A program made the position numbers and the translations under genes. Shown piece after piece: positions 9,522 to 17,513 of a stretch of 64,000 bases of DNA. The DNA comes from Lactobacillus huangpiensis (GTDB taxonomy: Bacteria > Bacillota > Bacilli > Lactobacillales > Lactobacillaceae): contig NZ_BPPA01000005.1 in the NCBI RefSeq assembly GCF_019972815.1, forward strand, positions 163,449 to 227,448. Reading direction: 5' to 3'. Within the stretch, counting starts at the first letter, position 1. The number at the start of each line of letters is the position of its first letter. The notes beneath the pieces were generated by a model, which worked only from the letters and a program-made list of their open reading frames with translations, made no database searches and had not been told where the DNA came from.

Positions 9522-9881
9522 CTAATTATTTTCACTAACTGTCATGGCAGCATCAATTACGCCACTATCGTCTGCCAAACTGATAGCTGCATTTTTTTCA
9601 TCTACTACTAAATCGTTGCCTAAATATTGCATTTCTGCTGGACTGGTATATAAGTCTAAGCCAATATTATTTTCAACATTAATTGAAAAGTCTGGGTCTT
9701 TCTGATCCAAGACTACAAATTGAAAACGAGTACCAGCCGCACAACTGCCAGCAATATTAGAGTACTTGTTAGAGCCATCGTTTAGTGACAATAAAACAAC
9801 CTGTCCATCTTTCACATTTTTTTTGATTTTATCAGCAGCACCTGATTTAACATTCATTTTAACTGATTCGGAATTACTCAT
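9522..9881 (-). CDS. HesB/IscA-like (Fe-S biosynthesis family) protein (119 aa)
   Basis: The protein is a small acidic domain whose layout fits the divergent Fe-S biosynthesis (HesB/IscA-like) family common in lactobacilli. It has an amphipathic start with AADKIKKNVKDGQVVLLSLNDG, a central CAAGTRFQFVVLD strand pair, and a C-terminal DSGVIDAAMTV like the SG(L/V)LDANL ending of that family. The three conserved Cys of true IscA carriers are absent; only one Cys (SCAAG) is seen. A direct Fe-S scaffold role is therefore doubtful. ATG at 9881 is preceded by AGGAGGA. It is monocistronic with its own terminator. Confidence 0.55.
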   Translation of the reverse strand: MSNSESVKMNVKSGAADKIKKNVKDGQVVLLSLNDGSNKYSNIAGSCAAGTRFQFVVLDQKDPDFSINVENNIGLDLYTSPAEMQYLGNDLVVDEKNAAISLADDSGVIDAAMTVSENN

Positions 9882-10070
9882 TTTAATATTTCCTCCTAAT
9901 CCTTAGCAATTTTCTCAAGTATAGGATATATTAAGTTATAGTGTCAAAAATTATGTTTATAGTAAAAGTGCTTTTCACCATGAAAAATTTATTATTGCGT
10001 ATAACAGAAAAAAAGGTCAAAATGTATATAGCGATTATAGATGATTATAACTTGTGAAAGGGGACATTTT

Positions 10071-11171
10071 ATGACCGTCTTGAAAAAGGTTTTTAGTGAT
10101 AAAATCCTGCAAATTACTTTTGTAATAACGATTATCAGTCTTTTTTTTGCTAGACCGCGGCTTGAGGATATTAACTTACATACGATTTTTTCAGTCGCCG
10201 CGATGCTAATCATTATTCAAATATACGCTTACTTGCACGTTCTGGACGTGCTGGCGTATAAACTGACCAGTATTGCCGACAATATGCAGAAATTAAACAT
10301 CTTGTTTACGCTTCTAGCGATTATTGCTGGGATGTTTCTCGGCAACGATATAACAGCGCTTACATTGATTCCCCTGTATTTAAATATTGCCAAAAGATGT
10401 GACTTGCCACAAATTTTGCCTGTCACTTTAATTGGTATGGGTGCAAATATTGGAGCTGCTTTTACTCCGTGGGGCAATCCCCACAATATTTTTTTGGTCA
10501 GTAAATATTCTGTTAATGCCCTGCAGTTTTTTTCCTGGTCTTTGCCCTATTTATTAATGGCATTAGTCATTACGTTTATTATTTTTTACTTTATCCCTCG
10601 TAAAAAAATTCCCAGACAAGATATTAAACAGATTAATATCAGTTTAAGACCTACAATCATTACTACAGCAGTATTTGCTTTATTTTTCTTAGGGGTATTT
10701 AAGGTCATTAATGTAGTAATTCCGATGATTGTTGCAATTATCTTAGCATTATTAATCAATCCCAGAATTTTACTTAAAGTAGATTTTGCTTTGCTATTAA
10801 CCTTTACCTGTTTCTTCATCTTCATTAGTGATATTCAACAGATCCCGCTGATTGTCAGTATTATTCATACGATGATCAATTCGGAAAGTTCTACCTACTT
10901 CACTTCGATTATTTCCAGTCAGATTATCAGCAATGTTCCTGCAACTATTTTAGTTGGTAAGTTTACTCCTTATGCTGAAGCACTATTTTTAGGTTCTAAC
11001 ATTGGAGGATTTGGTTCTCCTATCGGTTCAATGGCCAATATGCTGGTCTTAAAAACATTTACCCAAAACGCTACAGTTTCAAGAGGAGAGTTCTTCAAAA
11101 AATGGTCCGTAATGCAGTTTATTGGTTTGATTGTTTTAACCGTTGTAGGCTGGGGACTTTTATTAATTTAA
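10071..11171 (+). CDS. Ion-transporter superfamily (SLC13/ArsB-like) permease (366 aa)
   Basis: This integral membrane protein has about ten hydrophobic segments. ATG at 10071 follows AAAGGGG; the longer frame from 10041 has no ribosome site. Family signatures are the paired re-entrant-loop motifs GANIGAAFTPWGNPHNI in the first half and LGSNIGGFGSPIGSMANML in the second. These match the IT superfamily of citrate, dicarboxylate and arsenite permeases. At 366 residues it is shorter than typical DASS transporters (about 450). The substrate cannot be inferred; an organic anion is most likely. It stands alone with no linked citrate lyase or arsenate genes. Confidence 0.7.
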   Translation: MTVLKKVFSDKILQITFVITIISLFFARPRLEDINLHTIFSVAAMLIIIQIYAYLHVLDVLAYKLTSIADNMQKLNILFTLLAIIAGMFLGNDITALTLIPLYLNIAKRCDLPQILPVTLIGMGANIGAAFTPWGNPHNIFLVSKYSVNALQFFSWSLPYLLMALVITFIIFYFIPRKKIPRQDIKQINISLRPTIITTAVFALFFLGVFKVINVVIPMIVAIILALLINPRILLKVDFALLLTFTCFFIFISDIQQIPLIVSIIHTMINSESSTYFTSIISSQIISNVPATILVGKFTPYAEALFLGSNIGGFGSPIGSMANMLVLKTFTQNATVSRGEFFKKWSVMQFIGLIVLTVVGWGLLLI

Positions 11172-11281
11172 TATACATTTTAGTAAAGCTTTGCTAATGA
11201 AAGATAGTATAAGCTTCTTTTTTATATTCAAAAGGTTCTTAATCAGTTATAATTAAGGGATATATATTAAGGAGGAATACT

Positions 11282-11842
11282 ATGAATAGTTTAACTTGGG
11301 TAATTGTAATTATTGTTGTTTTATTAATTGCACTCTATATTACAGTTTACAACAGTTTACAAAAAGCCAAAGTATACACCGATGAATCTTGGAGTCAGAT
11401 TGATGTACAACTGAAGCGGCGTAACGACTTGATTCCCAACCTAGTCGAAACAACTAAGGGCTACGCCAAACATGAAAAAGAAACATTGGAAAATGTTGTT
11501 CAGTTGCGTAATCAGTTAACTAATATTCCAAGCGATGATCACGCTCAAACTTTAAAAGTTTCCAATCAGATTTCTGATGCACTTAAATCAATTTTTGCCT
11601 TATCAGAAAACTATCCTGACCTTAAAGCCAACCAAAACTTCTTGAAACTGCAAGAAGAATTGACTAACACAGAAAACAAAATTGCTTATTCGAGACAGCT
11701 TTACAATTCATCGGCTGCACTATACGACCAAAAGCTTTTAACTTTCCCGTCTAATATTGTTGCTCACATTCACGGTTTTAAGAAAGTTGACTACTTACAA
11801 ACTAATGAATCGGAAAAAGAAGTACCTAAAGTTAAGTTTTAA
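11282..11842 (+). CDS. lemA: LemA family membrane protein
   Basis: ATG at 11282 follows AAGGAGGAATACT. The protein has an N-terminal membrane helix (TWVIVIIVVLLIALYITVYN) and then a LemA helical bundle. Hallmarks are WSQIDVQLKRRNDLIPNLVE, KGYAKHEKETLENVVQLRN, and the C-terminal NTENKIAYSRQLYN...FPSNIVA. The length of 186 residues is normal. LemA proteins sit in the membrane with the helical domain probably outside, and they are often paired with HtpX, as here with a 17-base gap. Its biochemical role is unknown; a function in envelope quality control with HtpX is inferred from pairing. Confidence 0.92.
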   Translation: MNSLTWVIVIIVVLLIALYITVYNSLQKAKVYTDESWSQIDVQLKRRNDLIPNLVETTKGYAKHEKETLENVVQLRNQLTNIPSDDHAQTLKVSNQISDALKSIFALSENYPDLKANQNFLKLQEELTNTENKIAYSRQLYNSSAALYDQKLLTFPSNIVAHIHGFKKVDYLQTNESEKEVPKVKF

Positions 11843-11859
11843 ATATCAGGTCTGTTTTT

Positions 11860-12756
11860 ATGCTATTTCAACAAATTGCCAGCAATAAACGTAAAACCGT
11901 TGGGATTATGGGATTATTTGTCATTATTTTGGCACTTGTAGGGGCAGGACTAGGCTATCTTTTTGGTGATCGGCCTGTTTTAGGATTGATCATTGCTGTA
12001 GTTTTTAGTCTAATCTACATGCTAATTGTCTTGCCTAACCCTGCTAATATGGTTATGAGTCTTAATCACGCTCAAGAAGTCCATGAACAAGATAATCCGG
12101 AACTGTGGCACGTTGTACAAGATATGGCACTGGTCGGCCGGGTACCAATGCCTCGGGTTTTCATTATTGATGATCCTAGTCCCAATGCTTTTGCAACCGG
12201 ACGTGATCCCAACCATTCTGCTGTGGCAGTTACTCAAGGTCTGCTGGACATGATGAACCGGGAGGAACTGGAAGGCGTTTTAGGTCATGAGATTTCGCAC
12301 ATTAGAAACTATGATATTTTAGTTTCTACTATTGCTGCAGTATTAGTCGGTGTCATTTCTTATTTATCAGGTATTGCCAGCCGTTATATTTGGTGGATTG
12401 ATGATGATCGCGACAGCGATAACGACAGTGGTGGTACTATTGTTGTTATTTTTAAGATTGTGGCCATTGTGTTTGTATTAATTCTGGGACCTATTTGTGC
12501 CAGTTTAGCCCAAATGGCATTATCGCGAAATCGTGAATATCTGGCTGATGCGTCATCAGTAGAATTAACCCGCAACCCACGAGGATTGATTTCTGCTTTA
12601 GAAAAAATTGACGGTTCTGAGCCAATGAAGAAAGCCGATCCCAGCAGTGCTGGCATGTATATTGAAGATCCTGTACGCAAAAAACGCAGTTTTGCTCATT
12701 TATTTGACAGTCACCCGCCAACAGCTGACAGGATCAAACGCTTAGAAAAAATGTAA
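11860..12756 (+). CDS. htpX: HtpX-type membrane zinc metalloprotease
   Basis: This M48-family membrane protease is thought to degrade misfolded membrane proteins. Two N-terminal membrane helices lie at about residues 16-55. The zinc motif HEISH (in GVLGHEISHIRNYD) lies near residue 144, two further membrane helices follow, and the third zinc ligand is Glu in SRNREYLADASSVE. The C-terminus ends in the usual FDSHPPTADRIKRLEKM. The length of 298 residues is typical. It forms an operon with lemA and ends at a strong bidirectional terminator. Confidence 0.93.
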   Translation: MLFQQIASNKRKTVGIMGLFVIILALVGAGLGYLFGDRPVLGLIIAVVFSLIYMLIVLPNPANMVMSLNHAQEVHEQDNPELWHVVQDMALVGRVPMPRVFIIDDPSPNAFATGRDPNHSAVAVTQGLLDMMNREELEGVLGHEISHIRNYDILVSTIAAVLVGVISYLSGIASRYIWWIDDDRDSDNDSGGTIVVIFKIVAIVFVLILGPICASLAQMALSRNREYLADASSVELTRNPRGLISALEKIDGSEPMKKADPSSAGMYIEDPVRKKRSFAHLFDSHPPTADRIKRLEKM

Positions 12757-12762
12757 TAAAAT

Positions 12763-12795
12763 AAAGCAACCTTTTTAGTCAAGGTTGCTTTTTAT
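12763..12795. terminator. Bidirectional intrinsic terminator
   Basis: AAAGCAACCTT pairs with AAGGTTGCTTT, with T-runs on both strands. It serves htpX (plus) and the AraC-type gene (minus). Confidence 0.85.
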
Positions 12796-13730
12796 TTTAA
12801 GTTGATGTTTGCCTGTCTAAATAATTCAGCTCGCATTTGGACTGGCGTTTCATGATAATATTCACTGAATTTTTTATAAAAGAAGGACTTGCCACTATAA
12901 CCTACCCGTGCAATTATTTCTTTTACGGAAATATCTGGTCGTGCAAGCAAATTACGCGCCTCTTGCATACGCCTTTCATCAACATGCTCTACGAAGCTTT
13001 TACCAGTTTTTTGTTTAACCAAACTTGAAAAATAATTAGGATTGAAGCCAAAATGTTTGGCTGCCTCATTAAGCGTTATGTCAGTAAAATGCGCATCAAT
13101 ATAATTTTCTAAATCAGTTTGAACAAATTGGTGATTAGTTACAGGACCTGTCGCTAAGTCTTGATTTCTAATTGCGGCAATTAAAAGCAAATTTAGTTCT
13201 GCCAAAATAACATTGTGAGTATACAAATCCTGATTAAGATATTCATCAATTACTTTTTTTAGCGCATTTGCAGATTTAGACAAAGGCGTACTGTTTAAAA
13301 ATAATAAGCGCCTTTGATTGTAAGCGTCAGTAATTTCCTTAAACACCCTTTTTTCACGATGACTCATGGCAGAATAGCTTCCGAGAAAATCCAGCATCTT
13401 GAAATTATGGTCAAATTCTAACTTAACTAATATATCGTTTTCTCCCTGCCGCAATATTTCATAATCGCTTTTTCTCTGTAAAAATACGATATTGCCGGCT
13501 TTAAGCAAGAAATCCTCATCATTGATTCTGGCTTTTACCGATCCCTGAGCTTCATATAAAATAGTTGAAGCTGTAGTTTGGTAGCGATGAACTCCAGTAT
13601 TATGATTTTCCAAAAACGCTCTAAATAAATCAAAATTATCGTTTTTGGGTTTGATTCTTACCTCATTAGTGTCAGACTTAGTTGAATTCAAAATGCTGGC
13701 TAAATATTGTTCAAGTTTAACAGCTGCCAT
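12792..13730 (-). CDS. AraC/XylS-family transcriptional regulator (312 aa)
   Basis: The N-terminal half looks like a cupin-type ligand domain (residues about 40-110, with KARINDEDFLLKAGNIVFLQ). The C-terminal 100 residues carry two AraC helix-turn-helix units: ITLNEAAKHFGFNPNYFSSL and ISVKEIIARVGYSGKSFFYK, followed by FSEYYHETPVQMR. ATG at 13730 follows AGAAGGTG. Family members usually activate sugar or stress genes. The neighbouring genes are a metalloprotease and a thiamine-type transporter, so the target is not obvious from context. Confidence 0.85.
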   Translation of the reverse strand: MAAVKLEQYLASILNSTKSDTNEVRIKPKNDNFDLFRAFLENHNTGVHRYQTTASTILYEAQGSVKARINDEDFLLKAGNIVFLQRKSDYEILRQGENDILVKLEFDHNFKMLDFLGSYSAMSHREKRVFKEITDAYNQRRLLFLNSTPLSKSANALKKVIDEYLNQDLYTHNVILAELNLLLIAAIRNQDLATGPVTNHQFVQTDLENYIDAHFTDITLNEAAKHFGFNPNYFSSLVKQKTGKSFVEHVDERRMQEARNLLARPDISVKEIIARVGYSGKSFFYKKFSEYYHETPVQMRAELFRQANINLK

Positions 13731-13839
13731 TATTTCACCTTCTTATTCAAATTTTGGAATATATAGATTCATTATATAGCAAAACTTCATCTTACTAACA
13801 GAATTTTGTTATTTAGATTAAAGAGAATACTTGTGTATG

Positions 13840-13868
13840 TAGACATCTATTTTTCTTTTATGTATAAT
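13840..13868 (+). promoter_or_regulatory. Promoter for the TPP-riboswitch transcript
   Basis: TAGACA at 13840-13845 and TATAAT at 13863-13868 are separated by exactly 17 bases. The riboswitch begins about 10 bases further on. Confidence 0.75.
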
Positions 13869-13873
13869 AAATT

Positions 13874-13953
13874 TAACATCGGGGTGCCCTAGAGGCTGAG
13901 AACAGACCCGTCGAACCTGCTATGGATAATGCCAGCGAAGGGAAAACGAAAGA
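13874..13953 (+). promoter_or_regulatory. TPP (thiamin pyrophosphate) riboswitch
   Basis: The aptamer core is clear. It has CGGGGTGCCC, then GGCTGAGA, then ACCCGTCGAACCTG, then TGGATAATGCCAGCGAAGGGA, in the order and spacing of the conserved THI box. A terminator hairpin with a T-run follows at once (13960-13989), so control is probably by premature termination when TPP is bound. The regulated genes are an ECF-type transporter ATPase and its T component, which makes uptake of thiamine or a thiamine precursor the likely role. Confidence 0.95.
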
Positions 13954-13959
13954 TTTTAC

Positions 13960-13989
13960 ATCGTCAGGCTTTATCCTGACGATTTTTTT
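13960..13989 (+). terminator. Riboswitch-controlled intrinsic terminator
   Basis: ATCGTCAGG (13960-13968) pairs perfectly with CCTGACGAT (13975-13983) around a 6-base loop and is followed by a T-run. It lies between the TPP aptamer and the ABC transporter gene. Confidence 0.9.
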
Positions 13990-13999
13990 GGTAACTAAA

Positions 14000-15358
14000 T
14001 TGATTAAATTAAACAACCTGACTTTTTCATATGATAAGCAAAATAAAATATTAACAGATATTAATCTCACTATTCCCACTGGTGAACTTTCACTGTTAGT
14101 TGGTCCAACCGGCTGTGGCAAATCTACATTATTAAAAATTCTAGCAAATCTATATCCTGAGTTTGCGGGCCAATTAAGCGGCAGCGTTAATTTAGGCGGA
14201 TTAAGATCTGCTATGATGTTTCAAAATGCCAGTGAACAGTTTACGATGTCAACACCGCGAGAAGAAATTATTTTTGCACTTGAAAATCTTTGTCTTAATA
14301 AATCGCAGTATACAAAGCGCTTGAATGAAGCTGTTCAGTTTACACAAATTGATTATTTGCTTGATCAAAAAATTAATACAATGTCTGGCGGCGAGCAGCA
14401 AAGAGTTGCTTTAGCTGTACTTGTTGCGATGAATGTCGATCTTTTTTTACTTGATGAACCCTTTGCCAGCTGTGATCCAGCCGCTCGCAAATTCTTAATT
14501 GCTAAATTAGCTCACCTGCGTGATCAAGGGAAAACAATTATTTTAAGTGATCACGTATTAACTGACTATGAAGGCCATTGTGATAATCTGTTTCAATTTC
14601 AAGGTAAAAATTTGGTACAACTTTCTGCTAGTGAAAAAGAAAAACTGCTGCAAAAAAATACGGAATCCGTTTCTTATAATTTTGCCTTACCTGAAGAAAA
14701 CAAAGAAATTTGTTTTAAACTCAAAAATACAGAGATTACACAAAATCGTTTGCTTTTACGGCAGGAACACCTAAACATTTTTTTTGGTAAAACTACTCTT
14801 ATTACTGGGGCAAATGGGGTTGGCAAAACATCACTTTTTAACGCACTGACCAAAATGATCCCATATGCAGGCAGTTTAACTTATCACAATCAGGAAATCA
14901 GTAAATTATCAGCTCGCAAGCATCTCCTTAAAGTGGGGCAAATTTTTCAAAATGCGACCGATCAGTTTATCAACGTTTCTGTTGCGGATGAAATCAATTT
15001 AAGCAAAAAGCAACAAACCAATAATTATTTTACTGATGACAGAATAAATGAGGCTTTAGCCACCCTTAAGCTTGATTCACTGCTCGATCATGTGGTTTAT
15101 TCATTATCTGGCGGGCAACAAAAGAAACTGCAAATTTTACTAATGTTGATCTCCGATCAGGATGTATTGCTAATTGATGAGCCCCTTAATGGCCTGGATG
15201 CGGACTCTGCTAACAAGGTGATGACTTTATTAAAAGAAAGTCAGAAAGCACGTAGTCAAACGCTTTTAATTATTAGTCATGAACTAAGGAATCTGGCAGA
15301 TTGGTGTGACTATCACCTCATCTTTAAAGACCAGCATTTAACCTATGTGAATAAATGA
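14000..15358 (+). CDS. ECF/YkoD-type duplicated ABC ATPase, thiamine-related
   Basis: One polypeptide carries two ABC ATPase domains. Domain 1 has Walker A GPTGCGKST, the signature MSGGEQQRVALA and Walker B LFLLDEPFA. Domain 2 has Walker A GANGVGKTS, the signature LSGGQQKKLQIL and Walker B VLLIDEPLNGLD. This fused layout is that of YkoD-type ECF transporter ATPases. The start is uncertain. ATG at 13922 lies inside the riboswitch and upstream of its terminator. TTG at 14000 (LIKLNNLTFSYDK) best matches where ABC domains begin, but no clear ribosome site precedes it. It forms an operon with the T component. The S component (YkoE in classic ykoEDC operons) is absent from this operon. Confidence 0.85.
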   Translation: MIKLNNLTFSYDKQNKILTDINLTIPTGELSLLVGPTGCGKSTLLKILANLYPEFAGQLSGSVNLGGLRSAMMFQNASEQFTMSTPREEIIFALENLCLNKSQYTKRLNEAVQFTQIDYLLDQKINTMSGGEQQRVALAVLVAMNVDLFLLDEPFASCDPAARKFLIAKLAHLRDQGKTIILSDHVLTDYEGHCDNLFQFQGKNLVQLSASEKEKLLQKNTESVSYNFALPEENKEICFKLKNTEITQNRLLLRQEHLNIFFGKTTLITGANGVGKTSLFNALTKMIPYAGSLTYHNQEISKLSARKHLLKVGQIFQNATDQFINVSVADEINLSKKQQTNNYFTDDRINEALATLKLDSLLDHVVYSLSGGQQKKLQILLMLISDQDVLLIDEPLNGLDADSANKVMTLLKESQKARSQTLLIISHELRNLADWCDYHLIFKDQHLTYVNK

Positions 15359-15367
15359 GGTGTGATC

Positions 15368-16021
15368 ATGAATCCCAGTTTTAAATTTTTTCTAGCACTG
15401 ATTATTTCTATAGAAATATCTCTTAAATCAAGCTTGCTAACCAATCTTTTAATAATCTTTTTTACCATAATTTATCTAATCTACAAACACATCAAATTGA
15501 AGAATCTGCTTTTAACTTTATTAATGCCCTTAATTGCTGCATTTACGGTTTTTGCTACTTTATACTGGTTTGCACCTCAGCCTAATTTGCAAAATGCACT
15601 GAGTTTATCCAGTCGTATTTACGTCTATACGCTGACTATCTACTGTGTATCAATAGGAACTACTGCCACGGAATTAGCACGTTCTTTTGAGCAGAATTTT
15701 CATTTACCCAGTAAGTTTGCCTATGGAGTTTTAGCCGCCCTAAATATCGTCCCCAGAATGAAGGAAGCAGTTAAACAAATACGCACTGCCGGCATGATGA
15801 GGGGCGTTTACTTGAGCTTTTGGTCACCTGTTTTATACTTTAAAGCTATTCTTGTTGCGCTTAATTCTGCAGAAAATTTAGCACAGGGCATGGCATCTCA
15901 CGGCTACCGTGAGAGCGCCCAGCGGTCAGTTATTGTACCTGTTCCTGTTCAAAAAAGTGATTGGCTTAAATCGATTGTTATCCTGTTTTTAGTTAACCTG
16001 GCATTATTCACATTAAAATAA
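15368..16021 (+). CDS. ECF transporter T component (YkoC-like)
   Basis: This membrane protein of 217 residues belongs to the CbiQ/EcfT family. ATG at 15368 follows GAGGT, which overlaps the ATPase stop; an in-frame GTG at 15362 is less well placed. Several hydrophobic segments precede the cytoplasmic coupling region, with the characteristic RxxGMMRG-like helix (TAGMMRGVYL) and the second motif MASHGYRES. It would link the double ATPase to a substrate-binding S protein. Under TPP-riboswitch control, the cargo is probably thiamine or a pyrimidine/thiazole precursor. Confidence 0.85.
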   Translation: MNPSFKFFLALIISIEISLKSSLLTNLLIIFFTIIYLIYKHIKLKNLLLTLLMPLIAAFTVFATLYWFAPQPNLQNALSLSSRIYVYTLTIYCVSIGTTATELARSFEQNFHLPSKFAYGVLAALNIVPRMKEAVKQIRTAGMMRGVYLSFWSPVLYFKAILVALNSAENLAQGMASHGYRESAQRSVIVPVPVQKSDWLKSIVILFLVNLALFTLK

Positions 16022-16050
16022 AAAAGTGGACCTGCGTGTCCACTTTTTCT
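16022..16050. terminator. Bidirectional intrinsic terminator
   Basis: AAAAAGTGGAC pairs with GTCCACTTTTT. It lies between the convergent ECF T-component gene and the GH32 gene. Confidence 0.88.
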
Positions 16051-16060
16051 TTAGCCTAAT

Positions 16061-17476
16061 TTATTTTGCCATAGTATAGCCTGTGACATTTATTTTGACT
16101 GACTGATCTGCATTGACGAAAATCTGAGGTGTTTCGGAAGCGTAATACCGTTCTGAAAATACCAGCTCTCCGTCATTTAAGAAAAACTCAATTGAACTGG
16201 TATCAATAAATACCTGTATTTTCAAATTTGGCTTTGGTCTTAATCTGCCATAACGTCGAGAATCATCTGCCGGCTTATCAGCTCGAGTTAAAACTACTTC
16301 GTTATTCCTTTTGTTCCAACTTAGTGTTACCAAATTTTCCTGCTCATTTTTGAGTACAAAATTAATCTCACTGCCAGACCAATTTTCTGTTTCAGCTGTC
16401 AAAAGCAATTCCAGGTGCTGCGGATCGGAAACATTCATCTGCTTTAACGAAGTCATCAACTTTTCATCAATTACTTTTTCTTGCCGCAGCTGTTTTAATT
16501 CTTTAACTGGCTTCATATATAGCTGATTATTCTTTAAAGTCACTTCTCTGGGCAAGGTTAAAGCACCACACCAACCATCAGCCTGTTCAGGAAAGTCAGC
16601 GTGCCACATATCAAGCCAGCCAAAAACAATGCGCCGATTATCAGGTGTTAACATGGTTTGCGCTGCGTAAAAGTCGTGGCCATGATCAAGTTCTTGAAAC
16701 GCTCCGTGTTCAAACTGGTTTTTGTGATAATCCATCTTACCGATGAAATATCCCGTTTGATAAAGATTAAGATACTTTTTACCCTTTGCTGCAATCCCCT
16801 GTGGTGAACACAACAGAACATCTTGCCCATTTAATGAAAAAAGATCCGGACATTCCCACGTATATCCTTCATTATCTCTTCCCTGAGAAACTGCAATTGG
16901 TCCTAAATATTCCCAGTGCAATAAATCAGTTGACTTATAAGTAATTGCACGACCCAATCCTGCCTTATCTTGACTGCCAACAATAATATAATATGAATAC
17001 CCATGTTGCCATACTTTCGGATCACGAAAGTGCTGTGAGTTATCAGCCGGTGGTACGGCAATCACTGGATTACCACTGTATTTCGTAAAATGAATACCAT
17101 CATCACTGTATGCAACATTTTGTGTTTGGCAAAAACGGCTGTGATCATTCACATCATAATAATGATTGCCAGTATAGATCAGATATAAACGGCCATCTTT
17201 TGCAATCGCACTGCCGGAATAACAGCCATTGTCATCTTCAGGGCTGTCTGGTGTCAGCGCAATTGGTAGTTCTTCCCAGTGAATCAAATCTTGACTGCGA
17301 TAGTGTCCCCAATGCATTGGTCCTCTTTTAGATGAATAGGGATAATACTGGTAAAAAATATGGTAGTAGCCTTGATAATACGAAAAGCCATTAGGATCAT
17401 TCATCCATCCGGAAGGCGTTGAAACGTGATAATTAAGGCGATAACGATCGTTGGTAATTTTTGCTGGAACCCGCAT
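16061..17476 (-). CDS. scrB: GH32 sucrose-6-phosphate hydrolase / beta-fructofuranosidase
   Basis: This GH32 enzyme hydrolyses sucrose-6-phosphate or fructosyl linkages after PTS import. The nucleophile block WMNDPNG lies near residue 25, the transition-state Asp in HFRDPKVW, and the acid/base Glu in WECPDLF. A C-terminal beta-sandwich follows (IEFFLNDGELVFSERYY). The length of 471 residues is normal. No signal peptide is present, so it acts in the cytoplasm. ATG at 17476 follows AAGGAAG. It is the last gene of a three-gene operon after a PTS IIBCA and a second GH32 enzyme. Confidence 0.9.
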   Translation of the reverse strand: MRVPAKITNDRYRLNYHVSTPSGWMNDPNGFSYYQGYYHIFYQYYPYSSKRGPMHWGHYRSQDLIHWEELPIALTPDSPEDDNGCYSGSAIAKDGRLYLIYTGNHYYDVNDHSRFCQTQNVAYSDDGIHFTKYSGNPVIAVPPADNSQHFRDPKVWQHGYSYYIIVGSQDKAGLGRAITYKSTDLLHWEYLGPIAVSQGRDNEGYTWECPDLFSLNGQDVLLCSPQGIAAKGKKYLNLYQTGYFIGKMDYHKNQFEHGAFQELDHGHDFYAAQTMLTPDNRRIVFGWLDMWHADFPEQADGWCGALTLPREVTLKNNQLYMKPVKELKQLRQEKVIDEKLMTSLKQMNVSDPQHLELLLTAETENWSGSEINFVLKNEQENLVTLSWNKRNNEVVLTRADKPADDSRRYGRLRPKPNLKIQVFIDTSSIEFFLNDGELVFSERYYASETPQIFVNADQSVKINVTGYTMAK

Positions 17477-17513
17477 TTTTGTTTCTTCCTTATATCTATA
17501 AATTTCAGTTCAC

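Noticed and set aside
13922..14000. ATG start inside the TPP riboswitch for the ABC ATPase
   Set aside because: It lies in the aptamer and upstream of the terminator; the ABC domain begins near 14000.
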